From: Prevotella sp.
Lineage (GTDB): Bacteria > Bacteroidota > Bacteroidia > Bacteroidales > Bacteroidaceae
Direction of reading: 5' to 3'
DNA: 64,000 nt
Assembly: GCA_024681875.1 (NCBI GenBank)
Contig: JAILAA010000153.1
Span: 22,881 to 86,880, forward strand
Under the pieces are notes generated by a model, which was not told where the DNA came from, did not search any database, and saw nothing but the letters and a program-made list of their open reading frames with translations. Positions 8,872 to 16,371 of the stretch are shown piece after piece. A program made the translations under genes and the position numbers. Every line of letters starts with the position of its first letter. Position 1 is the first letter of the stretch.

Positions 8872-11076
8872 TCAGAGGTCATCCTCCATCTCGCCGTCGG
8901 CGCCGACGCCATAGACAGACTTGGGAACCATCTCGAAGTAGTCGAGCATGAACTCGTTGTCCTGGCCTGTTGACTGGCCGCTGCCTACACGGAAGCGGAC
9001 GAAATGGTCTTTGGTGGCATCAATATATCCCTGATAAAGGATCTTGCGATAAGTTAGTTGATTACCGATGAAATAGGCTTTTCCACCCGACTTGTTGAAA
9101 TGGTAAATACTGCGTCCTGCACGATAGGCACCCAAGTTGCGCAACAGCTTCTGTTCGGCTGCACGTTCCTCGTCGGTCATTGACTTGTAGGCATCCAGCA
9201 CACTATTATCCTCATTGGTAAAACGTTCGCCAAGATACATCTTGTCGATCAGGCCCTTGGTCATGTCAAGGGGCAGTCCCTGTGGATCACCGTCGAAATA
9301 GGCCTGCATGATGCCTCGACGCGGTATGGCGCAGAAGCCCAGTCGCAACTGCCACTCACCACTGTAGGGCACAGGCGGTATGCGGAAGGTAAAGTCGTAA
9401 TTGCCCTTCAGGTTCCACTCGTCGCCCTGCCATGACCAGAAGTTGCAGTGCGGGCGGCGCATGATGACAAGGCAATTGGTAAAGGACACACCATCCAGAT
9501 AGCCTTCGGGGAAGTAGTAATTACGTCCGTTCCTGGGTTTCTGAGCATCATCGGGAATGTTATTCGGGTCATCCGTATAATAGTCTCCCTTCAAACGAAT
9601 ATCGTTGTTCATAATTTCGGGAAAGATGGCAGAGAAGTCCATGCGTATGCGCATGTTCTGCACCACGTCACGCACTTCCTCTGTGAAGGCGACAAGGTCA
9701 TCGACATAGAAATAGTGTCCGTTGACGGCATCGGTTTCCAAGTCGGGATACACTTCATCTGCATCAATGACGTGTGCACCACGCACGGTATAGTCTGGCG
9801 ACTCGTAGCGGCGGTTGACAAAGTGATGGACGTCTTTGCCGAATTTGTAGGCGGCATCGGGACCGAAAGCGTCTAGCTCATTGATATGCGGGTTGATGCC
9901 AAATACATCCTTTCGGTCTTTCTTGCTTAACTGCTCTATCTTCAACATCTTGTAGGGCAAAAGCGTCTGAAACCATTCGGTAGCATTACACAACTGGGTA
10001 TCGAAGCCAAAGGGCTCGCCTGTCACTGAAGGCGACAAGGGTGTCAGGCCGTCGCTTGCATCTACATAGCGGTTAAGAATGTGATACTGAACAAAGCGCC
10101 TCAGGGGGTTGACGTCGCTGGTTAGGTTTTCAAACTTGTGTCCCTCGGCGTTGACGTCGGCAGGATAGACAGGGTCATAGAGCTTGCAGGCCAGCTCATA
10201 GAGGGCATACAGGTCACCCTTGCCGGTATTGACGCCATACTCCTTGAACTTAGCCTGATAGATAGAATCAGGCTCGACGAAGGCGGTGAAGCCATATTTC
10301 TTCGTGTCGGGCACCCATGCCACCTCATCCCAGGTGTCAGAGCGGTAGTATTTCTTTTCCTGACGGTTGCTGTAAGTAGGATCTGAAACCAGCAGAATCT
10401 GGTCGCGCACGCCCGTTGCCACCAGTGCCTCATAGAAGAGGGTGGTGTTGGGGTCATCTCGCAGGATGTCGGCTATGAAGCTGTTCGACTTCTCCAGCAC
10501 TTGTGAGATAGGCTGTATGATACCATTCTCTACGGAGTCATTCTGATGGATAAAGGTGCCGTCGGCAAGTGTCTTCTCAAAGATGATGTGTGCAGTCTTC
10601 TCTATATAGACCACGGCGTTGCTGTCGGCATCCAAGCCCTGCTTGGTGGCCAGATAGCGTCCCATCAAGTTGGCGGTGGTGATGGTCTTCTGGTCCATCA
10701 TATAGGTGGTGTACATGTTGTCGATGAGATGCGTACGCGCGATGGTGTCACAGTCGGCATCGCTAAGCTGGTCTACGCTCTGCAAGCCGCGCCTCTGAAG
10801 GAACTCGTCCACAGCGTCGTTGTCGGGCAGGAAGCAAGTATAGCTGCCGTAGGTGGAAAGCAAATCCATCAGGTTAGCGCGCTGCATGATGGCTCTGATC
10901 TTACTGTAGCAGGGACGATTGGCCATGTAGTCGCTGATCATCTCGCCCTTGAACGTATAGAAATACTCACTGTCGGGCTCGTCGGAACAGGAGGTCAGCG
11001 CTACGCCAAATGATAAATGACAAATGACAAGTGACAAACCTATCAAAAGTCGTTTGTATATCTTATTAGTAATCAT
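8872..11076 (-). CDS. Fasciclin-domain lipoprotein of the SusCD locus (second)
   Basis: A 734-residue lipoprotein. The signal peptide ends in lipobox ALTSC, and its core LVICHLSFGVA is encoded by a repeat of AAATGACA words (11011-11036). A FAS1-like unit begins near residue 40, with ANLMDLLSTYGSYTCFLPDNDAVDEF cut here into family features: the TCFLPDNDA strand matches the FAS1 T-x-FxPxNxAF motif, and RTHLIDNMY matches the YH-type helix. A second degenerate unit follows (FTAFVEPDSIY near 265, then RRFVQYHILNRY near 325). The C-terminal 250 residues look beta-rich, perhaps a separate binding module. It starts 16 bases after SusD pair 2. The function is inferred only from domain and context. Confidence 0.78.
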   Translation of the reverse strand: MITNKIYKRLLIGLSLVICHLSFGVALTSCSDEPDSEYFYTFKGEMISDYMANRPCYSKIRAIMQRANLMDLLSTYGSYTCFLPDNDAVDEFLQRRGLQSVDQLSDADCDTIARTHLIDNMYTTYMMDQKTITTANLMGRYLATKQGLDADSNAVVYIEKTAHIIFEKTLADGTFIHQNDSVENGIIQPISQVLEKSNSFIADILRDDPNTTLFYEALVATGVRDQILLVSDPTYSNRQEKKYYRSDTWDEVAWVPDTKKYGFTAFVEPDSIYQAKFKEYGVNTGKGDLYALYELACKLYDPVYPADVNAEGHKFENLTSDVNPLRRFVQYHILNRYVDASDGLTPLSPSVTGEPFGFDTQLCNATEWFQTLLPYKMLKIEQLSKKDRKDVFGINPHINELDAFGPDAAYKFGKDVHHFVNRRYESPDYTVRGAHVIDADEVYPDLETDAVNGHYFYVDDLVAFTEEVRDVVQNMRIRMDFSAIFPEIMNNDIRLKGDYYTDDPNNIPDDAQKPRNGRNYYFPEGYLDGVSFTNCLVIMRRPHCNFWSWQGDEWNLKGNYDFTFRIPPVPYSGEWQLRLGFCAIPRRGIMQAYFDGDPQGLPLDMTKGLIDKMYLGERFTNEDNSVLDAYKSMTDEERAAEQKLLRNLGAYRAGRSIYHFNKSGGKAYFIGNQLTYRKILYQGYIDATKDHFVRFRVGSGQSTGQDNEFMLDYFEMVPKSVYGVGADGEMEDDL
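11011..11036 (-). repeat. AAATGACA word repeat within signal-peptide codons
   Basis: TGATAAATGACAAATGACAA and adjoining GTGACA are tandem short words on the + strand. They encode the hydrophobic core of the signal peptide of the 734-residue fasciclin protein. Confidence 0.6.
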
Positions 11077-11092
11077 ATCTGTAAACTATAAA

Positions 11093-12883
11093 CTAATTCG
11101 TTTTCTCATAGCTGTTGCTATCACCTGAACCGAAAGCCGGATTGGGAACAAGACTGTGGTTGACACGCATCTCCTCATAGTTGTAGGGCCAGAAGATGGC
11201 ATCCATTCGCTTGAAGAAGTTGGTGACGTATGTACCATTGACATCGTCGCGGCTGCCCATAGCTTCCAGTATCTGGGTGGTATTGCCGTCACGCATGGCG
11301 TAGCGTACAAGGTCGTAGTAGCGTTTTCCCTCGAACATCAGCTCGCGACGGCGCTCACGTTCCACCAGCTTCGTCATGGCGCTCTTGGAGGTGTAGGCGC
11401 TGCGCTTCAAGGTGTCGGCATCCTGCAACGTATTCTTGCAGATGGCACGCTTATTGATGGCATTGACCAGCGTGAATGCCTGGTCAAGCAGAGGCTTATT
11501 GAAATTGGTGGCAGTAGTGTCATTGCCATCTAACATCTGCTGGCAGAGGGCCTCGGCTTCAAGGAGCATGATGTCCGACATGCGGTAGATAATCCATTTG
11601 CTGCCGTTCTGTTTATCCGAATAGTAATCGCGTTTATTCGACAGTGCACTTTCATTTTCATTTACATTGTCTTTGTCTACTTTTACTGGTTGCCGGCTCG
11701 TGGCATACTTGGTGATGTAGGCATTGTTACTGTCGAAGTTGATGTAGAGGCGGCTGTCATGGTATTTGCAGTCACTGTAGACGCCTGCCAACTTCGTGGC
11801 ATCTGACGTAAGAGTCTCAGAGACGATGAGGGCCCCCTTCTTTTCTCTGTTGTTGCCATAGAGAAAACTGATGGCATCGTTGGCAATGCTGCTGCCGCCA
11901 GGATTGTCGGCATAGGCCAGCTCGAAAATGGTCTCATAGCTGCTGCCCTTAATAAAGATGTCCCTATAGAACTCGCCAAAGTTGCTGACACTGGCAGCGT
12001 TGCAGACCAGCGGGTAGCCATTGGTACGCTGCAGCATCTGCTCGGCCTCCTTGACGGTAATGAGGCTGGTAGACTTGTTGACATTATCCAAGAAGGCTGC
12101 TTTCTTCGACTCAGCCACGAGCTCGGCATAGCGGATGCAGTTGGCATAGTCTTTCTTCCACAGATACATCTCGCAGAGCATGGCGTAGATGGCATCGCGG
12201 GTGATGCGGCCGGTCTGGTCGCGAGGCTCTGTTTCGGGATAGCGGGTGACGGCATCGCCTTTGACACGCTCCAGACTGGTGATAAGACTGTCGAGTACAT
12301 CATAGAACGGTGTGGCAGGCAGGGCCATCTTCTGGTCGTCGTCAGTATAGGGAACGGTGGTGTAAGGCACGTCACGGAAAGTACGGATGAGGTAGAAATA
12401 ACAGAGCGAGCGCAGCGCCGTCATCTCTGCGATAGTGGCCTTCAGGTCGGCACGCGTATAGCTGGGGTCAACGTTGCCCAGCATAGGAGCATACTTCAGC
12501 ACGGTGTTGCAGCGGTTGATAACGGTGTAGAAGCTGCCCCACGTGGTATAGCCGTTCCTGGCGGTGATGTTCTCGCGCACCACGTTATAGAGGTCGGCCT
12601 TGTTGATAATGTCGTAGCCGCCGGCCACATTGTCGCTGCGGCCTTCGCCCCATATCATCATACGCTCGCGGGCGTCGTTTTCTGTGAGGACGACATAGCA
12701 GCTGTTCACCACATCGTCGACGTCACTCTTCTGCGTCCAGTAATCTTCAAGCAAAGTGGTGTTCAAATCCTTCACCTCAAGGAAGTCGGAGCAGGAGGTT
12801 AGCGCTACGCTAAATAAGAAAGAACAAAGCACAAATAATAAACTTGTATGCCCTTTCCGTATTTTGAATATCCTTGTAGTCAT
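11093..12883 (-). CDS. SusD-family nutrient-binding outer-membrane lipoprotein (pair 2)
   Basis: A 596-residue partner of the SusC gene just upstream (41-base gap). The signal peptide has lipobox ALTSC followed by SDFLEVKDLNTTLLEDYWT, a textbook SusD mature N-terminus. The segment ALRSLCYFYLIRTFRDVPYTT is the conserved helix/turn, and the C-terminal RELMFEGKRYYDLVRYAMRD is the RagB/SusD signature. The signal core LLFVLCSFLFSVALTSC is encoded by repeated AAAGAACAAA-like words. It lies between SusC pair 2 and a fasciclin gene, arguing for one operon. Confidence 0.95.
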   Translation of the reverse strand: MTTRIFKIRKGHTSLLFVLCSFLFSVALTSCSDFLEVKDLNTTLLEDYWTQKSDVDDVVNSCYVVLTENDARERMMIWGEGRSDNVAGGYDIINKADLYNVVRENITARNGYTTWGSFYTVINRCNTVLKYAPMLGNVDPSYTRADLKATIAEMTALRSLCYFYLIRTFRDVPYTTVPYTDDDQKMALPATPFYDVLDSLITSLERVKGDAVTRYPETEPRDQTGRITRDAIYAMLCEMYLWKKDYANCIRYAELVAESKKAAFLDNVNKSTSLITVKEAEQMLQRTNGYPLVCNAASVSNFGEFYRDIFIKGSSYETIFELAYADNPGGSSIANDAISFLYGNNREKKGALIVSETLTSDATKLAGVYSDCKYHDSRLYINFDSNNAYITKYATSRQPVKVDKDNVNENESALSNKRDYYSDKQNGSKWIIYRMSDIMLLEAEALCQQMLDGNDTTATNFNKPLLDQAFTLVNAINKRAICKNTLQDADTLKRSAYTSKSAMTKLVERERRRELMFEGKRYYDLVRYAMRDGNTTQILEAMGSRDDVNGTYVTNFFKRMDAIFWPYNYEEMRVNHSLVPNPAFGSGDSNSYEKTN

Positions 12884-12924
12884 AGTTTCTTCTTTTTTCG
12901 TTATTCATTATACTTTAGCGTAAC

Positions 12925-15900
12925 TTAGAACTCGACGGTAATACCAGCGGTATAGGAGCGAGAACGCGGTGTCTGGTCGTCGTCGGTGGCCGGCCATTCT
13001 CCGCCGAAAGCCACGTCAGGGTCAACGCCTGTATACTTCGTCAGGACGAAGGGATTGTTGATACTGGCATAGAACGACATGCGGTTGAGGCCAATCCACT
13101 TGAGCTGTTTCTTCCTCAGGGAATAGGACAGCTGGGCATAGCTCATACGCAGGTAGGAGCCGTCCTCAACGAAACGGTCGCTGATGAGTGTGTTGTAGTT
13201 GCTCGTTGCACCGAACATGGCACGCGGGATAGACGTCACGTCGCCTTCCTTGCGCCAGCGGTAGTTCACGGCCTCACTCTGGTTGTCGTTGCTGATCATG
13301 GCCTCGGAGCGCAGGCGCGCCATATTGATGATCTTGTTTCCTACGCGGTAGGTGAACTGCGTAGAGAGACGCCAGTCGCCATAGTTGAACGTGAAGCCGA
13401 AGCCACCCGTCAGCTTGGGCAGCGACGAGCCGAGGTAGGTGATGTCGAGGGCGTTGATCTGGCCGTCATGGTTGATGTCCTCATAGATGGCATCGCCGCC
13501 GTTGAAGCCAGGATACTCAACATTCTTGCCCGTGCCGTCTATGCGATAGTCGTACATCATACGCTTGGGCACGTCATTACCGTCGAGGATAATCTGGCCG
13601 TCAGCCGATACGGCCACGGGAGCCGTCTTGCCCTGAGCCGTGAAGTCGGCCCACCAGGCATAGATTTCATCCTTCGTCATGCCTGCCACGGCTTTCTTCA
13701 CCGTGTTGTAGTTGTACTGGTAGACGCCCTTGTACTTGAAGCCGTAAATGGCGCCGAAGGGATTATGCAGCTGAACGCGCACCAGACGCTCGGCATTGGC
13801 GTAGCCGAAGGTGCTGTTCTTGTTCTCGAGAATGTTCTCGTCCATCTCCAGAATCTCATTACGGTTGTTGCCGAAGTTCACATTCATGTCCATCGTGAAC
13901 TTGCCAGCCTTCAGTAGGCGGTTGGTATTGACGTGGAACTCCCAGCCGGTGTTACGCATCTTACCGTTGTTGTGATAGTCCACAGAAGCGAAGCCTGAGT
14001 TAGAGGGAATGCGGAAGTTCTCAAGCAGCATGTCGGTAGTGGTACTCTGGTATCCTTCAAGGACGAGGTTGAGCCTGCCGTCGAAGAAACCGAGGTCCAC
14101 ACCGATGTTATAGCTGGAAACGAGCTGCCACTTCAAGTCAGCGAGGCGCAGCCTGTCGGGCTTCATCGACGTGCGGTCGATATAAGTGCCGCCATAGCTG
14201 TAAGTAGAGGTATAGAGGTAACTCTTATTCGGCTGATTGCCGACGCGGCCCCAGCTGGGACGGATGGCGAGCATAGACAGCGTGGGCTTCAGCTTCTGCA
14301 TCCACGGCTCGTCGCTGACAATCCATTTCAAGGATATAGAAGGGAAATAGCCCCAGCGGTGCCCCGGTCCGAATTTCGTGGTGCCGTCGATACGGGCGGT
14401 GACATCGGCGATGTAGCGCTCCTTGTAGGCATAGTGGGCCGAGAAGGTGTAATACATAGAGCGCCACTGCCAGTAATTGGTATCCATGCCGCTGATGATG
14501 CCACCCGAAGCAGGACTGGTGATCGTGCTGCCAGTGGAGGGCAGGCCGTAGCCGTCGGTTGACTGTGAATTAGTGCTACCAGTAGTCAGTTCGAAACGGC
14601 CCATCATCATCATCTTATGGTCTTTATTGGGAAAAGCGGGCGTCAGCGTCAACGTCTGCTTCGTATTGAACGACACGCTCTTGGACGAGTTGTTGTTCGA
14701 AGTGTTGATATTCGCATCGGTAATAATACCGTTGGTCAATTCCATCGGGTAGAACGAATCGCCGTAGTGGTTGGCAATGTTCATGTAGGCAGAGCCACGC
14801 CACTTCAGCTGCCAGTGGTCTTCGTCCAGCCCCAGCAGGTTGTAGTCGAGAATCAGCTCAGGATTCATGTCATAGTTGCGCTGCTGGCTTTTGGCCAGAT
14901 TGGCCAAGGCCACGGGATTGACATACGCCTTCTGGTTGTCGTATGCTCCCGCCCTACTTTCATTGAAGATGCTGGAAGCACCCTGCAGCATAGTATAGTA
15001 ACGGTTGGTGTCGTTGCCGTTTTCATCCTGCTCGTAGATGCTCATGTTAGGCATCTTCTTGCGGGCCCAGTAAAGCAAGTCCTTACCATTGACTCGGTAG
15101 TTCTGGTCGTTCTTGGTATAGGTGAGCGAGAAGTTGGTGCTTACACGGATGCGCTCAGACACGTTGTAGTCGAGGGCTACACGCGTGGTGAAGCGGTTCA
15201 GCTTCTGCTTGATGGCTGTACCCGTCTCATGGTCGTAGCCGCCGCTGATGCGGAAGAGTGCCTTCTCACCGCCGCCACTGATGGTGACGTAGTGGTTCTG
15301 GCGCAAGCCCCACTGCGTGACAGCCTCACGCCAGTCGGTGTTGTTGTTATATTGCTCAATCTCTGAGAACGTCGGCCTGTAGTTGATTTCCTCTATACCG
15401 GCAGACTTCTCGTCATCCTGCTGCGGGTTGAAGTAGGCTTCCTTCAACATCATGGTATAGTCATCGCCGTTAAGCAGTTTGTAACCTTTGGGCTGGTAGG
15501 TGCCTGTGAGGCGCACTTGATAGCTCACCCTGGGTTTGCCGCGGGCGCCGCGCTTGGTAATCAGCTCGATGACGCCACTGCCGCCTTGCGAGCCGTAGAC
15601 AGCTGTGGCGGCTGCATCCTTCAGCACGGTGATGGAGGCGATGTCCTCGGGATTGATATTCAGGAGTTCGGCAAATTTCTCGTCACTGGCACCTGCCACG
15701 TCAAAGTTGTCGAGGTTGACCTCGCGGATATTTCCGTCGACGACAATGAGCGGATTCGATTCAGTGAGTGTCGACAGCGTACTGGCACCGCGAAGGCGCA
15801 TGGTAGAGCCGGAGCCCAGGTTACCGCTGTTGCCGATGATGTCAAGACCGGCGATGCGGCCTTGCAGCGCCTCGTCGATGGTAGTCATGCCCAAACCCTC

Positions 15901-16350
15901 GAATTCCTTCATAGAGATTGTCTGCGAGGCGTATGAAATCTCACGCTCGGGGATAGGCAAGCCGTTGCCCTGCGTACGCTTCTTCGACTTCACCACCACT
16001 GGTTTGATGGTGTTCTCCGACTTCATGCGCAGATTGTAGGTCGTCTTGTTGATGGGCATGGTAACGGTGGTCAGGCCGATATAGCTGAAACGGATCTTGT
16101 CCTTCGTGTTCTTCACCTTCATGGTGAAGTTGCCGTTGAGGTCGGTGACGGCCGAGTTAATAATACGCCCGTTGTCATCAATCTCGCAGACGGTGGCGCC
16201 AAGCAGCGGACCGAACTCATCGGTCAGCGTACCGTGCACGGAGGTGATGTCCTGTGCCTGTGCTCCCAAAGGGAGGAACAGCATCAGCAGCAGCGGCAGC
16301 ACACGGCACAGCGTCTGTCGTACACGTACATATATAATAGTTGTTCTCAT
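12925..16350 (-). CDS. SusC-family TonB-dependent outer-membrane transporter (pair 2)
   Basis: A 1141-residue TonB-dependent importer. The signal peptide ends in LPLGAQAQ. A carboxypeptidase-regulatory-like domain spans about 37-105 (VHGTLTDEFGPLLGATV). The plug at about 140-270 has LQGRIAGLDIIGNSGNLGSG, PLIVVDGNIREV and ITVLKDAAATAVYGSQGG, the strongest SusC motifs in the window. The barrel ends in TAGITVEF with a terminal aromatic residue. The start ATG is 21 bases after the upstream fasciclin gene. Pair 2 is not a close copy of pair 1, so the locus was probably assembled rather than recently duplicated. Cargo unknown. Confidence 0.96.
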   Translation of the reverse strand: MRTTIIYVRVRQTLCRVLPLLLMLFLPLGAQAQDITSVHGTLTDEFGPLLGATVCEIDDNGRIINSAVTDLNGNFTMKVKNTKDKIRFSYIGLTTVTMPINKTTYNLRMKSENTIKPVVVKSKKRTQGNGLPIPEREISYASQTISMKEFEGLGMTTIDEALQGRIAGLDIIGNSGNLGSGSTMRLRGASTLSTLTESNPLIVVDGNIREVNLDNFDVAGASDEKFAELLNINPEDIASITVLKDAAATAVYGSQGGSGVIELITKRGARGKPRVSYQVRLTGTYQPKGYKLLNGDDYTMMLKEAYFNPQQDDEKSAGIEEINYRPTFSEIEQYNNNTDWREAVTQWGLRQNHYVTISGGGEKALFRISGGYDHETGTAIKQKLNRFTTRVALDYNVSERIRVSTNFSLTYTKNDQNYRVNGKDLLYWARKKMPNMSIYEQDENGNDTNRYYTMLQGASSIFNESRAGAYDNQKAYVNPVALANLAKSQQRNYDMNPELILDYNLLGLDEDHWQLKWRGSAYMNIANHYGDSFYPMELTNGIITDANINTSNNNSSKSVSFNTKQTLTLTPAFPNKDHKMMMMGRFELTTGSTNSQSTDGYGLPSTGSTITSPASGGIISGMDTNYWQWRSMYYTFSAHYAYKERYIADVTARIDGTTKFGPGHRWGYFPSISLKWIVSDEPWMQKLKPTLSMLAIRPSWGRVGNQPNKSYLYTSTYSYGGTYIDRTSMKPDRLRLADLKWQLVSSYNIGVDLGFFDGRLNLVLEGYQSTTTDMLLENFRIPSNSGFASVDYHNNGKMRNTGWEFHVNTNRLLKAGKFTMDMNVNFGNNRNEILEMDENILENKNSTFGYANAERLVRVQLHNPFGAIYGFKYKGVYQYNYNTVKKAVAGMTKDEIYAWWADFTAQGKTAPVAVSADGQIILDGNDVPKRMMYDYRIDGTGKNVEYPGFNGGDAIYEDINHDGQINALDITYLGSSLPKLTGGFGFTFNYGDWRLSTQFTYRVGNKIINMARLRSEAMISNDNQSEAVNYRWRKEGDVTSIPRAMFGATSNYNTLISDRFVEDGSYLRMSYAQLSYSLRKKQLKWIGLNRMSFYASINNPFVLTKYTGVDPDVAFGGEWPATDDDQTPRSRSYTAGITVEF

Positions 16351-16371
16351 AGTGTTCGCGTTTTCTTTAGG

